Below are positions 22,697-37,500 of a stretch of DNA of 64,000 bases, one piece after another (positions within the stretch are counted from its first letter, which is position 1; every line of letters starts with the position of its first letter). The notes under the pieces were generated by a model. That model was given only the letters and a program-made list of their open reading frames with translations. It was not told the origin of the DNA and made no database searches. The DNA is taken from the NCBI RefSeq assembly GCF_032854445.1, contig NW_027018080.1, positions 26,771-90,770 of the forward strand. Direction: 5' to 3'. The stretch is from Liolophura sinensis. Lineage: Eukaryota > Mollusca > Polyplacophora > Chitonida > Chitonidae. The position numbers and the translations under genes are program-made.

Positions 22697-25600
22697 TTTG
22701 TACATAAAAAACACAAGGTACTTGATACAGTCTGCTGTAAAAAGTACAACTAAACACTGACCCACATTTATAAGGTGCCAAAAGATTCGGAATTGGGCCA
22801 GGCATCGGCAGCTGTTAAAAAATTGCAAATATCCCTGGTTTCCATGGAGTAAGAGCCGTTGCTGTGCACGTGATTATGACATCAATTATCATTCAATTGT
22901 CGCTACAGCCAAAAGTATTGGTCGGAGAGCAACGCGGTTTGCACCATTCGATTTCTCGTCAAAAAATACGTCGGATTAGCCTCTTACCAGCAGCACTGGA
23001 ACAGTTTTTCCACTTTTGCATTTTTGCCTGGTCTTTTTGTTAATTGAAATCGGCTACACTGTACTCTGTACAATCGCGACTGGTCATTACTATATTCAAC
23101 TTTTGACTATAAGTTATGTGCCCTTCGGTAGCCCAGAATACCTGAAATCTTTGGGCTAAGCCCATTTAACTCACCCAGCAATCTCTTTACTTCTAAGTGC
23201 AAGACAATCTCAATGTCTTTATCTACGTGTAGAAAAACCACACCATTTGTACATGAAAAACACAAGGTACTTGATACAGTCTGCTGTAAAAAGTAAAACT
23301 GAACACTGACCCACTTCAGTAAGGTGCCAAAAGATGCGGAATTGAGCCAGGCATCGGCAGCTTTTGAAAAATTGCAAATTTCCCTGGTTTCCATGGAGTA
23401 AGAGCCGTTGCTGGGCACGTGATTATGACATAAATGATCATTCAATTGTCACTACAGCCAAAAGTATTGGTCGGAGAGCAACGCGGTTTGCACCATTCGA
23501 TTTGTCGTCACAAAATACGTCGGATTAGCCTCTTACCAGCAGCACTGGAAGAGTTTTTCCACTTTTGCATTTTTGCCTGGTCTTTTTGTTAATTGAAATC
23601 GGCTACACTGTACTCTGTACAATCGCGACTGGTCATTACTATATTCAACTTTTGACTATAAGTTATGTGCCCTTCGGTAGCCCAGAAGACGTCAAATCTT
23701 TGGGCTAAGCCCATTTAACTCACGCAGCAATTGCCTTACTTCTAAGTGCAAGACAATCTCAATGTCTTTATCTACGTGTAGAAAAACCAGACCATTTGTA
23801 CATAAAAAACACAAGGTACTTGATACAGTCTGCTGTAAAAAGTACAACTGACCACAGAACCACATGAATAAAGTGCCAAAAGATGCGGAATTGAGCCAGG
23901 AATCGGCAGCTGTTGACAAATTGCAAATTTCCCTGGTTTCCATGGAGTAAGAGCCGTTGCTGTGCACGTGATTATGACATAAATGATCATTCAATTGTCA
24001 CTACAGCCAAATGTATTGGTCGGAGAGCAACGCGGTTTGCACCATTCGATTTGTCGTCACAAAATACGTCGGATTAGCCTCTTACCAGCAGCACTGGAAC
24101 AGTTTTTCCACTTTTGCATTTTTACCTGGTCTTTTTGTTAATTGAAATCGGCTACACTGTACTCTGTACAATCGCGACTGGTCATTACTATATTCAACTT
24201 TTGACTATAAGTTATGTGCCCTTCGGTAGCCCAGAAGACGTCAAATCTTTCGGCTAAGCCCATTTAACTCACCCAGCAATTGTCTTACTTCTAAGTCCAA
24301 GACAATCTCAATGTCTTTATCTCCGTGTAGAAAAAAACACCATTTGTAAAGAAAAAACACAAGGTACTTGATACAGTCTGCTGTAAAAAGTACAACTGAC
24401 CACAGAACCACATGAATAAGGTGCCAAAAGATGCGGAATTGAGCCAGGAATCGGCAGCTGTTGACAAATTGCAAATTTCCCTGGTTTCCATGGAGTAAGA
24501 GCCGTTGCTGTGCACGTGATTATGACATAAATGATCATTCAATTGTCACTACAGCCAAAAGTATTGGTCGGAGAGCAACGCGGTTTGCACCATTCGATTT
24601 GTCGTCACAAAATACGTCGGATTAGCCTCTTACCAGCAGCACTGGAACAGTTTTTCCACTTTTGCATTTTTACCTGGTCTTTTTGTTAATTGAAATCGGC
24701 TACACTGTACTCTGTACAATCGCGACTGGTCATTACTATATTCAACTTTTGACTATAAGTTATGTGCCCTTCGGTAGCCCAGAAGACGTCAAATCTTTCG
24801 GCTAACCCCATTTAACTCACCCAGCAATTGTCTTACTTCTAAGTCCAAGACAATCTCAATGTCTTTATCTCCGTGTAGAAAAAAACACCATTTGTACATA
24901 AAAAACACAAGGTACTTGATACAGTCTGCTGTAAAAAGTACAACTGAACACTGACCCACTTCAGTAAGGTGCCAAAAGATTCGGAATTGAGCCAGGCATC
25001 GGCAGATGTTGACAAATTGCAAATTTCCCTGGTTTCCATGGAGAAAGAGCCGTTGCTACGCACGTTATTATGACATAAATGATCATTCAATTGTCGCTAC
25101 AGCCAAAAGTACTGGTCGGAGAGCAACGCGGTTTGCACCATTCGATTTCTCGTCACAAAATACGTCGGATTAGCCTCTTACTAGTAGCACTGGAACAGTT
25201 TTTCCACTTTTGCATTTTTACCTGGTCTTTTTGTTAATTGAAACCGGCTACACTGTACTCTGTACAATCGCGACTGGTCATTACTATATTCAACTTTTGA
25301 CTATAAGTTATGTGCCCTTCGGTAGCCCAGAAGACGTCAAATCTTTGGGCTAAGCCCATTTAACTCACCCAGCAATTGCCTTACTTCTAAGTGCAAGACA
25401 ATCTCAATGTCTTTATCTACGTGTAGAAAAACCAGATTATTTGTACATAAAAAACACAAGGTACTTGATACAGTCTGCTGTAAAAAGTACAACTAAACAC
25501 TGACCCACATTTATAAGGTGCCAAAAGATTCGGAATTGGGCCAGGCATCGGCAGCTGTTAAAAAATTGCAAATATCCCTGGTTTCCATGGAGTAAGAGCC

Positions 25601-27978
25601 GTTGCTGTGCACGTGATTATGACATCAATTATCATTCAATTGTCGCTACAGCCAAAAGTATTGGTCGGAGAGCAACGCGGTTTGCACCATTCGATTTCTC
25701 GTCAAAAAATACGTCTTATTAGCCTCTTACCAGCAGCACTGGAACAGTTTTTCCACTTTTGCATTTTTGCCTGGTCTTTTTGTTAATTGAAATCGGCTAC
25801 ACTGTACTCTGTACAATCGCGACTGGTCATTACTATATTCAACTTTTGACTATAAGTTATGTGCCCTTCGGTAGCCCAGAATACCTGAAATCTTTGGGCT
25901 AAGCCCATTTAACTCACCCAGCAATCTCTTTACTTCTAAGTGCAAGACAATCTCAATGTCTTTATCTACGTGTAGAAAAACCACACCATTTGTACATGAA
26001 AAACACAAGGTACTTGATACAGTCTGCTGTAAAAAGTAAAACTGAACACTGACCCACTTCAGTAAGGTGCCAAAAGATGCGGAATTGAGCCAGGCATCGG
26101 CAGCTTTTGAAAAATTGCAAATTTCCCTGGTTTCCATGGAGTAAGAGCCGTTGCTGTGCACGTGATTATGACATAAATGATCATTCAATTGTCACTACAG
26201 CCAAAAGTATTGGTCGGAGAGCAACGCGGATTGCACCATTCGATTTGTCGTCACAAAATACGTCGAATTAGCCTCTTACCAGCAGCACTGGAAGAGTTTT
26301 TCCACTTTTGCATTTTTGCCTGGTCTTTTTGTTAATTGAAATCGGCTACACTGTACTCTGTACAATCGCGACTGGTCATTACTATATTCAACTTTTGACT
26401 ATAAGTTATGTGCCCTTCGGTAGCCCAGAAGACGTCAAATCTTTCGGCTAAGCCCATTTAACTCACGCAGCAATTACCTTACTTCTAAGTGCAAGACAAT
26501 CTCAATGTCTTTATCTACGTGTAGAAAAACCAGACCATTTGTACATAAAAAACACAAGGTACTTGATACAGTCTGCTGTAAAAAGTACAACTGACCACAG
26601 AACCACATGAATAAGGTGCCAAAAGATTCGGAATTGAGCCAGGAATCGGCAGCTGTTGACAAATTGCAAATTTCCCTGGTTTCCATGGAGTAAGAGCCGT
26701 TGCTGTGCACGTCATTATGACATAAATGATCATTCAATTGTCACTACAGCCAAAAGTATTGGTCGGAGAGCAACGCGGTTTGCACCATTCGATTTGTCGT
26801 CACAAAATACGTCGGATTAGCCTCTTACCAGCAGCACTGGAACAGTTTTTCCACTTTTGCATTTTTACCTGGTCTTTTTGTTAATTGAAATCGGCTACAC
26901 TGTACTCTGTACAATCGCGACTGGTCATTACTATATTCAACTTTTGACTATAAGTTATGTGCCCTTCGGTAGCCCAGAAGACGTCAAATCTTTGGGCTAA
27001 GCCCATTTAACTCACCCAGCAATTGTCTTACTTCTAAGTCCAAGACAATCTCAATGTCTTTATCTCCGTGTAGAAAAAAACACCATTTGTAAAGAAAAAA
27101 CACAAGGTACTTGATACAGTCTGCTGTAAAAAGTACAACTGACCACAGAACCACATGAATAAGGTGCCAAAAGATGCGGAATTGAGCCAGGAATCGGCAG
27201 CTGTTGACAAATTGCAAATTTCCCTGGTTTCCATGGAGTAAGAGCCGTTGCTGTGCACGTGATTATGACATAAATGATCATTCAATTGTCACTACAGCCA
27301 AAAGTATTGGTCGGAGAGCAACGCGGTTTGCACCATTCGATTTGTCGTCACAAAATACGTCGGATTAGCCTCTTACCAGCAGCACTGGAACAGTTTTTCC
27401 ACTTTTGCATTTTTACCTGGTCTTTTTGTTAATTGAAATCGGCTACACTGTACTCTGTACAATCGCGACTGGTCATTACTATATTCAACTTTTGACTATA
27501 AGTTATGTGCCCTTCGGTAGCCCAGAAGACGTCAAATCTTTCGGCTAAGCCCATTTAACTCACCCAGCAATTATCTTACTTCTAAGTCCAAGACAATCTC
27601 AATGTCTTTATCTCCGTGTAGAAAAAAACACCATTTGTACATAAAAAACACAAGGTACTTGATACAGTCTGCTGTAAAAAGTACAACTGAACACTGACCC
27701 ACTTCAGTAAGGTGCCAAAAGATTCGGAATTGAGCCAGGCATCGGCAGATGTTGACAAATTGCAAATTTCCCTGGTTTCCATGGAGTAAGAGCCGTTGCT
27801 GGGCACGTTATTATGACATAAATGATCATTCAATTGTCGCTACAGCCAAAAGTACTGGTCGGAGAGCAACGCGGTTTGCACCATTCGATTTCTCGTCACA
27901 AAATACGTCGGATTAGCCTCTTACTAGTAGCACTGGAACAGTTTTTCCACTTTTGCATTTTTACCTGGTCTTTTTGTT
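22493..27978. repeat. Five-monomer higher-order repeat C-A-B-B-A, two copies (2743 bp)
   Basis: Copy 1 starts are 22493 (C), 23042 (A), 23591 (B), 24140 (B), 24688 (A); copy 2 starts are 25236 (C), 25785 (A), 26334 (B), 26883 (B), 27431 (A). Shared markers are CCAGATTATTTG in the C copy, GAATACCTGAAATC with AGCAATCTCTTTAC and AGTAAAACTG in the first A, CTCACGCAGCAATT in the first B, TTTGTAAAGAAAAAACAC in the second B, and CGGCAGATGTTGAC with CACGTTATTATG in the last A. Copies differ by scattered substitutions, for example GCTACGCACG (25056) against GCTGGGCACG (27799). The same five-unit order with the same markers recurs at 51591-54333. Confidence 0.9.
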
Positions 27979-29624
27979 AATTGAAACCGGCTACACTGTA
28001 CTCTGTACAATCGCGACTGGTCATTACTATATTCAACTTTTGACTATAGGTTATGTGCCCTTCGGTAGCCCAGAAGACCTGAAATCTTTGGGCTAAGCCC
28101 ATTTAACTCACCCAGCAATTGTCTTACTTCTAAGTCCAAGACAATCTCAATGTCTTTATCTACGTGTAGAAAAAGCAGATTATTTGTACATAAAAAACAC
28201 AAGGTACTTGATACAGTCTGCTGTAAAAAGTACAACTGACCACAGAACCACATGAATAAGGTGCCAAAAGATGCTGAATTGAGCCAGGAATCGGCAGCTG
28301 TTGACAAATTGCAAATATCCCTGGTTTCCATGGAGTAAGAGCCGTTGCTGTGCACGTGATTATGATATAAATGATCATTCAATTGTCACTACAGCCAAAA
28401 GTATTGGTCGGAGAGCAACGCGGATTGCACCATTCGATTTGTCGTCACAAAATACGTCGGATTAGCCTCTTACCAGCAGCACTGGAACAGTTTTTCCACT
28501 TTTGCATTTTTGCCTGGTCTTTTTGTTAATTGAAATCGGCTACACTGTACTCTGTACAATCGCGACTGGTCATTACTATATTCAACTTTTGACTATAAGT
28601 TATGTGCCCTTCGGTAGCCCAGAAGACGTCAAATCATTCGGCTAAGCCCATTTAACTCACGCAGCAATTGTCTTACTTCTAAGTCCAAGACAATCTCAAT
28701 GTCTTTATCTACGTGTAGAAAAACCACACCATTTGTACATTAAAAAAACAAGGTACTTGATACAGTCTGCTGTAAAAAGTACAACTGACCACAGAACCAC
28801 ATGAATAAGGTGCCAAAAGATGCGGAATTGAGCCAGGAATCGGCAGCTGTTGACAAATTGCAAATTTCCCTGGTTTCCATGGAGTAAGAGCCGTTGCTGT
28901 GCACGTGATTATGACATAAATGATCATTCAATTGTCACTACAGCCAAAAGTATTGGTCGGAGAGCAACGCGGTTTGCACCATTCGATTTGTCGTCACAAA
29001 ATACGTCGGATTAGCCTCTTACCAGCAGCACTGGAACAGTTTTTCCACTTTTGCATTTTTACCTGGTCTTTTTGTTAATTGAAATCGGCTACACTGTACT
29101 CTGTACAATCGCGACTGGTCATTACTATATTCAACTTTTGACTATAAGTTATGTGCCCTTCGGTAGCCCAGAAGACGTCAAATCTTTGGGCTAAGCCCAT
29201 TTAACTCACCCAGCAATTGTCTTACTTCTAAGTCCAAGACAATCTCAATGTCTTTATCTCCGTGTAGAAAAAAACACCATTTGTAAAGAAAAAACACAAG
29301 GTACTTGATACAGTCTGCTGTAAAAAATACAACTGACCACAGAACCACATGAATAAGGTGCCAAAAGATGCGGAATTGAGCCAGGAATCGGCAGCTGTTG
29401 ACAAATTGCAAATTTCCCTGGTTTCCATGGAGTAAGAGCCGTTGCTGTGCACGTGATTATGACATAAATGATCATTCAATTGTCACTACAGCCAAAAGTA
29501 TTGGTCGGAGAGCAACGCGGTTTGCACCATTCGATTTGTCGTCACAAAATACGTCGGATTAGCCTCTTACCAGCAGCACTGGAACAGTTTTTCCACTTTT
29601 GCATTTTTACCTGGTCTTTTTGTT
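27979..29624. repeat. Monomers 52-54 (B-B-B)
   Basis: Starts are 27979, 28528 and 29077. Three B copies in a row, the longest B run in the window. Monomers 53-54 match 49-50 at an offset of 2194 bp (TTTGTAAAGAAAAAACAC in 54 and 50; CTCACGCAGC in 53 and 49), so the block looks like a truncated extension of the preceding five-mer. Monomer 54 has AAATACAAC near 29327 where nearly all others have AAGTACAAC, breaking an outer pair of the 30-bp dyad. Confidence 0.88.
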
Positions 29625-32600
29625 AATTGAAATCGGCTACACTGTACTCTGTACAATCGCGGCTGGTCATTACTATATTCAACTTTTGACTATAAGTTAT
29701 GTGCCCTTCGGTAGCCCAGAAGACCTGAAATCTTTGGGCTAAGCCCATTTAACTCACCCAGCAATTGCCTTACTTGTAAGTGCAAGACAATCTCAATGTC
29801 TTTATCTACGTGTAGAAAAACCACACCATTTGTACATGAAAAACACAAGGTACTTGATACAGTCTGCTGTAAAAAGTACAACTGAACACTGGCCCACTTC
29901 AGTAAGGTGCCAAAAGATGCGGAATTGAGCCAGGCATCGGCAGCTGTTGAAAAATTGCAAATTTCCTTGGTTTCCATGGAGTAAGAGCCGTTGCTACGCA
30001 CGTGATTATGACATAAATGATCATTCAATTGTCGCTACAGCCAAAAGTATTGGTCGGAGAGCAACGCGGATTGCACCATTCGATTTGTCGTCACAAAATA
30101 CGTCGGATTAGCCTCTTACCAGCAGCACTGGAACAGTTTTTCCACTTTTGCATTTTTACCTGGTCTTTTTGTTAATTGAAATCGGCTACACTGTACTCTG
30201 TACAATCGCGACTGGTCATTACTATATTCAACTTTTGACTATAAGTTATGTGCCCTTCGGTAGCCCAGAAGACGTCAAATCTTTGCGCTAAGCCCATTTA
30301 ACTCACCCAGCAATTGTCTTACTTCTAAGTCCAAGACAATCTCAATGTCTTTATCTACGTGTAGAAAAACCACACCATTTGTACATTAAAAAAACAAGGT
30401 ACTTGATACAGTCTGCTGTAAAAAGTACAACTGACCACAGACCCTCATGAATAAGGTGCCAAAAGATGCGGAATTGAGCCAGAAATCGGCAGCTGTTGAA
30501 AAATTGCAAATTATCCTTGTTTCCATGGAGTAAGAGCCGTTGCTGGGCACGTGATTATGACATAAATGATCATTTAATTGTCACTACAGCCAAAAGTATT
30601 GGTCGGAGAGCAACGCGGTTTGCACCATTCGATTTCTCGTCACAAAATACGTCGAATTAGCCTCTTACTAGCAGCACTGGAACAGTTTTTCCACTTTTGC
30701 ATTTTTACCTGGTCTTTTTGTTAATTGGATTCGGCTACACTGTACTCTGTACAATCGCGGCTGGTCATTACTATATTCAACTTTTGACTATAAGTTATGT
30801 GCCCTTCGGTAGCCCAGAAGACCTGAAATCTTTGGGCTAAGCCCATTTAACTCACCCAGCAATTGCCTTACTTGTAAGTGCAAGACAATCTCAATGTCTT
30901 TATCTACGTGTAGAAAAACCACACCATTTGTACATGAAAAACACAAGGTACTTGATACAGTCTGCTGTAAAAAGTACAACTGAACACTGACCCACTTCAG
31001 TAAGGTGCCAAAAGATGCGGAATTGAGCCAGGCATCGGCAGCTGTTGAAAAATTGCAAATTTCCTTGGTTTCCATGGAGTAAGAGCCGTTGCTACGCACG
31101 TGATTATGACATCAATGATCATTGAATTGTCGCTACAGCCAAAAGTATTGGTCGGAGAGCAACGCGGATTGCACCATTCGATTTGTCGTCACAAAATACG
31201 TCGGATTAGCCTCTTACCAGCAGCACTGGAACAGTTTTTTCCACTTTTGCATTTTTACCTGGTCTTTTTGTTAATTGAAATCGGCTACACTGTACTCTGT
31301 ACAATCGCGACTGGTCATTACTATATTCAACTTTTGACTATAAGTTATGTGCCCTTCGGTAGCCCAGAAGACGTCAAATCTTTGCGCTAAGCCCATTTAA
31401 CTCACGCAGCAATTGTCTTACTTCTAAGTCGAAGACAATCTCAATGTCTTTATCTACGTGTAGAAAAACCACACCATTTGTACATTAAAAAAACAAGGTA
31501 CTTGATACAGTCTGCTGTAAAAAGTACAACTGACCACAGACCCACATGAATAAGGTGCCAAAAGATGCGGAATTGAGCCAGAAATCGGCAGCTGTTGAAA
31601 AATTGCAAATTTTCCTTGTTTCCATGGAGTAAGAGCCGTTGCTGGGCACGTGATTATGACATAAATGATCATTTAATTGTCACTACAGCCAAAAGTATTG
31701 GTCGGAGAGCAACGCGGTTTGCACCATTCGATTTCTCGTCACAAAATACGTCGAATTAGCCTCTTACTAGCAGCACTGGAACAGTTTTTTCCACTTTTGC
31801 ATTTTTACCTGGTCTTTTTGTTAATTGGATTCGGCTACACTGTACTCTGTACAATCGCGGCTGGTCATTACTATATTCAACTTTTGACTATAAGTTATGT
31901 GCCCTTCGGTAGCCCAGAAGACCTGAAATCTTTGGGCTAAGCCCATTTAACTCACCCAGCAATTGCTTTACTTGTAAGTGCAAGACAATCTCAATGTCTT
32001 TATCTACGTGTAGAAAAACCACACCATTTGTACATGAAAAACACAAGGTACTTGATACAGTCTGCTGTAAAAAGTACAACTGAACACTGACCCACTTCAG
32101 TAAGGTGCCAAAAGATGCGGAATTGAGCCAGGAATCGGCAGCTGTTGAAAAATTGCAAATTTCCCTGGTTTCCATGGAGTAAGAGCCGTTGCTACGCACG
32201 TGATTATGACATAAATGATCATTCAATTGCCGCTACAGCCAAAAGTATTGGTCGGAGAGCAACGCGGATTGCACCATTCGATTTGTCGTCACAAAATACG
32301 TCGGATTAGCCTCTTACCAGCAGCACTGGAACAGTTTTTCCACTTTTGCTTTTTTACCTGATCTTTTTGTTAATTGGATTCGGCTACACTGTACTCTGTA
32401 CAATCGCGGCTGGTCATTACTATATTCAACTTTTGACTATAAGTTATGTGCCCTTCGGTAGCCCAGAAGACCTGAAATCTTTGGGCTAAGCCCATTTAAC
32501 TCACCCAGCAATTGCCTTACTTCTAAGTGCAAGACAATCTCAATGTCTTTATCTACGTGTAGAAAAACAACACCATTTGTACATGAAAAACACAAGGTAC

Positions 32601-34567
32601 TTGATACAGTCTGCTGTAAAAAGTACAACTGAACACTGGCCCACTTCAGTAAGGTGCCAAAAGATGCGGAATTGAGCCAGGCATCGGCAGCTGTTGAAAA
32701 ATTGCAAATTTCCTTGGTTTCCATGGAGTAAGAGCCGTTGCTACGCACGTGATTATGACATAAATGATCATTCAATTGTCGCTACAGCCAAAAGTATTGG
32801 TCGGAGAGCAACGCGGATTGCACCATTCGATTTGTCGTCACAAAATACGTCGGATTAGCCTCTTACCAGCAGCACTGGAACAGTTTTTCCACTTTTGCAT
32901 TTTTACCTGGTCTTTTTGTTAATTGAAATCGGCTACACTGTACTCTGTACAATCGCGACTGGTCATTACTATATTCAACTTTTGACTATAAGTTATGTGC
33001 CCTTCGGTAGCCCAGAAGACGTCAAATCTTTGGGCTAAGCCCATTTAACTCACCCAGCAATTGTCTTACTTCTAAGTCCAAGACAATCTCAATGTCTTTA
33101 TCTACGTGTAGAAAAACCACACCATTTGTACATTAAAAAAACAAGGTACTTGATACAGTCTGCTGTAAAAAGTACAACTGACCACAGACCCACATGAATA
33201 AGGTGCCAAAAGATGCGGAATTGAGCCAGAAATCGGCAGCTGTTGAAAAATTGCAAATTTTCCTTGTTTCCATGGAGTAAGAGCCGTTGCTGGGCACGTG
33301 ATTATGACATAAATGATCATTTAATTGTCACTACAGCCAAAAGTATTGGTCGGAGAGCAACGCGGTTTGCACCATTCGATTTCTCGTCACAAAATACGTC
33401 GAATTAGCCTCTTACTAGCAGCACTGGAACAGTTTTTCCACTTTTGCATTTTTACCTGGTCTTTTTGTTAATTGGATTCGGCTACACTGTACTCTGTACA
33501 ATCGCGGCTGGTCATTACTATATTCAACTTTTGACTATAAGTTATGTGCCCTTCGGTAGCCCAGAAGACCTGAAATCTTTGGGCTAAGCCCATTTAACTC
33601 ACCCAGCAATTGCCTTACTTGTAAGTGCAAGACAATCTCAATGTCTTTATCTACGTGTAGAAAAACCACACCATTTGTACATGAAAAACACAAGGTACTT
33701 GATACAGTCTGCTGTAAAAAGTACAACTGAACACTGACCCACTTCAGTAAGGTGCCAAAAGATGCGGAATTGAGCCAGGCATCGGCAGCTGTTGAAAAAT
33801 TGCAAATTTCCCTGGTTTCCATGGAGTAAGAGCCGTTGCTACGCACGTGATTATGACATCAATGATCATTCAATTGTCGCTACAGGCAAAAGTATTAGTC
33901 CGAGAGCAACGCGGATTGCACCATTCGATTTCTCGTCACAAAATACGTCGGATTAGCCTCTTACCAGCAGCAACTGGAACAGTTTTTCCACTTTTGCATT
34001 TTTACCTGGTCTTTTTGTTAATTGAAATCGGCTACACTGTACTCTGTACAATCGCGACTGGTCATTACTATATTCAACTTTTGACTATAAGTTATGTGCC
34101 CTTCGGTAGCCCAGAAGACGTCAAATCTTTGGGCTAAGCCCATTTAACTCACCCAGCAATTGCCTTACTTCTAAGTGCAAGACAATCTCAATGTCTTTAT
34201 CTACGTGTAGAAAACCACACCATTTGTACGTGAAAAACACAAGGTACTTGATACAGTCTGCTGTAAAAAGTACAACTGAACACTGACCCACTTCAGTAAG
34301 GTGCCAAAAGATTCGGAATTGAGCCAGGCATCGGCAGCTGTTGACAAATTGCAAATTTCCCTGGTTTCCATGGAGTAAGAGCCGTTGCTGTGCACGTGAT
34401 TATGACATAAATGATCATTGAATTGTCGCTACAGCCAAAAGTATTGGTCGGAGAGCAACGCGGTTTGCACCATTCGATTTCTCGTCACAAAATACGTCGG
34501 ATTAGCCTCTTACTAGTAGCACTGGAACAGTTTTTCCACTTTTGCATTTTTGCCTGGTCTTTTTGTT
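29625..34567. repeat. Monomers 55-63 with nested 2-, 3- and 5-unit duplications
   Basis: Starts are 29625 (A), 30174 (B), 30723 (A), 31273 (B), 31823 (A), 32372 (A), 32921 (B), 33470 (A), 34020 (A). A local haplotype dominates: TTAATTGGATTCGG at the phase mark of several A copies, ATCGCGGCTGGTC, CTTACTTGTAAGTGC, GCTACGCACGTG, and CATTAAAAAAACAAGG in the B copies. Pairs 55-56 and 57-58 repeat at 1098 bp, 58 and 61 at 1648 bp, and 55-57 and 60-62 at 2747 bp. Overlapping spacings show several successive exchanges among the same few templates. Monomer 58 contains the second 14-bp perfect palindrome at 31112-31125. Confidence 0.88.
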
Positions 34568-37500
34568 AATAGAAACCGGCTACACTGTACTCTGTACAAT
34601 CGCGACTGGTCATTACTATATTCAACTTTTGACTATAAGTTATGTGCCCTTCGGTAGCCCAGAAGACGTCAAATCTTTGGGCTAAGCCCATTTAACTCAA
34701 CCAGCAATTGCCTTACTTCTACGTCCAAGACAATCTCAATGTCTTTATCTACGTGTAGAAAAACCAGACCATTTGTACATAAAAAACACAAGGTACTTGA
34801 TACAGTCTGCTGTAAAAAGTACAACTAAACACTGACCCACATTTATAAGGTGCCAAAAGATGCGGAATTGGGCCAGGCATCGGCAGCTGTTAAAAATTGC
34901 AAATATCCCTAGTTTCCATGGAGTGAGAGCCGCTGCTGGGCACGTGATTATGACATCAATGATTTTTCAATTGTCGCTACAGCCAAGAGTATTGGTCGGA
35001 GAGCAACGCGGTTTGCACCATTCGATTTCTCGTCACAAAATACGTCGGATTAGCCTCATACCAGCAACACTGGAACAGTTTTTCCACTTTTGCATTTTTG
35101 CCTGGTCTTTTTGTTAATTGAAACCGGCTACACTGTACTCTGTACAATCGCGACTGGTCATTACTATATTCAACTTTTGACTATAAGTTATATGCCCTTC
35201 GGTAGCCCAGAAGACGTCAAATCTTTGGGCTAAGCCCATTTAACTCACCCAGCAATTGTCTTATTTCTAAGTCCAAGACAATCTCAATGTCTTTATCTAC
35301 GTGTAGAAAAACCTTACCATTTGTACATGAAAAACACAAGGTACTTGATACAGTCTGCTGTAAAAAGTACAACTGAACACTGACCCACTTCAGTAAGGTG
35401 CCAAAAGATGCGGAATTGAACCAGGCATCGGCAGCTGTTGAAAAATTGCAAATTTCCCTGGTTTCCATGGAGTAAGAGCCGTTGCTGGGCACGTGATTAT
35501 GACATAAATGATCATTTAATTGTCACTACAGCCAAAAGTATTGGTCGGAGAGCAACGCGGTTTGCATCATTCGATTTGTCGTCACAAAATACGTCGGATT
35601 AGTCTCTTACTAGTAGCAGTGGAACAGTTTTTCCACTTTAGCATTTTTGCCTGGTCTTTTTGTTAATTGAAATCGGCTACACTGTACTCTGTACAATCGC
35701 GACTGGTCATTACTATATTCAACTTTTGACTATAAGTTATGTGCCCTTCGGTAGCCCAGAAGACGTCAAATCTTTCGGCTTAGCCCATTTAACTCACCCA
35801 GCAATTGCCTTACTTCTAAGAGCAAGACAATCTCAATGTCTTTATCTACGTGTAGAAAAACCAGACCATTTGTACATAAAAAACACAAGGTACTTGATAC
35901 AGTCTGCTGTAAAAAGTACAACTGACCACAGACCCACATGAATAAGGTGCCAAAAGATGCGGAATTGAGCCAGGAATCGGCAGCTGTTGAAAAATTGCAA
36001 ATTTCCCTGGTTTCCATGGAGTAAGAGCCGTTGCTGTGCACGTGATTATGACATAAATGATCATTCAATTGTCACTACAGCCAAAAGTATTGGTCGGAGA
36101 GCAACGCGGTTTGCACCATTCGATTTCTCGTCACAAAATACGTCGGATTAGCCTCTTACCAGCAGCACTGGAACAGTTTTTCCACTTTTGCATTTTTACC
36201 TGGTCTTTTTGTTAATTGAAATCGGCTACACTGTACTCTGTACAATCGCGACTGGTCATTACTATATTCAACTTTTGACTATAAGTTATGTGCCCTTCGG
36301 TAGCCCAGAAGACCTGAAATCTTTGGGCTAAGCCCATTTAACTCACCTACCAATTGTCTTACTTCTAAGTCCAAGACAATCTCAATGTCTTTATCTACGT
36401 GTAGAAAAACCAGACCATTTGTACATAAAAAACACAAGGTACTTGATACAGTCTGCTGTAAAAAGTACAACTAAACACTGAACCACATTTATAAGGTGCC
36501 AAAAGATGCGGAATTGGGCCAGAAATCGGCAGCTGTTAAAAAATTGCAAATATCCCTGGTTTCCATGGAGTAAGAGCCGTTGCTACGCACGTGATTATGA
36601 CATCAATGATCATTCAATTGTCGCTACAGCCAAAAGTATTGGTCGGAGAGCAACGCGGTTTGCACCATTCGATTTCTCGTCACAAAATACGTCGGATTAG
36701 CTTCTTACCAGCAGCACTGGAACAGTTTTTCCACTTTTGCGTTTTTACCTGGTCTTTTTGTTAATTGAAATCGGCTACACTGTACTCTGTACAATCGCGA
36801 CTGGTCATTACTATATTCAACTTTTGACTATAAGTTATGTGCCCTTCGGTAGTCCAGAAGACCTGAAATCTTTGGGCTAAGCCCATTTAACTCACCCAGC
36901 AATTGTCTTACTTCTAAGTCCTAAACAATCTCAATGTCTTTATCTACGTGTGGAAAAACCAGACCATTTGTACATAAAAAACACAAGGTACTTGATACAG
37001 TCTGCTGTAAAAAGTACAACTGACCACAGACCCACATGAATAAGGTGCCAAAAGATGCGGAATTGAGCCAGAAATCGGCAGCTGTTGAAAAATTGCAAAT
37101 TTCCCTGGTTTCCATGGAGTAAGAGCCGTTGCTGGGCACGTGATTATGACATCAATGATCATTCAATTGTCACTACAGCCAAAGGTATTGGTCGGAGAGC
37201 AACGCGGTTTGCACCATTCGATTTCTCGTCACAAAATACGTCGAATTAGCCTCTTACTAGCAGCACTGGAACAGTTTTTCCACTTTTGCATTTTTGCCTG
37301 GTCTTTTTGTTAATTGAAATCGGCTACACTGTACTCTGTACAATCGCGACTGGTCATTACTATATTCAACATTTGACTATAAGTTATGTGCCCTTCGGTA
37401 GCCCAGAAGACCTGAAATCTTTGGGCTAAGCCCATTTAACTCACCCAGCAATTGCCTTACTTCTAAGTGCAAGACAATCTCAATGTCTTTATCTACGTGT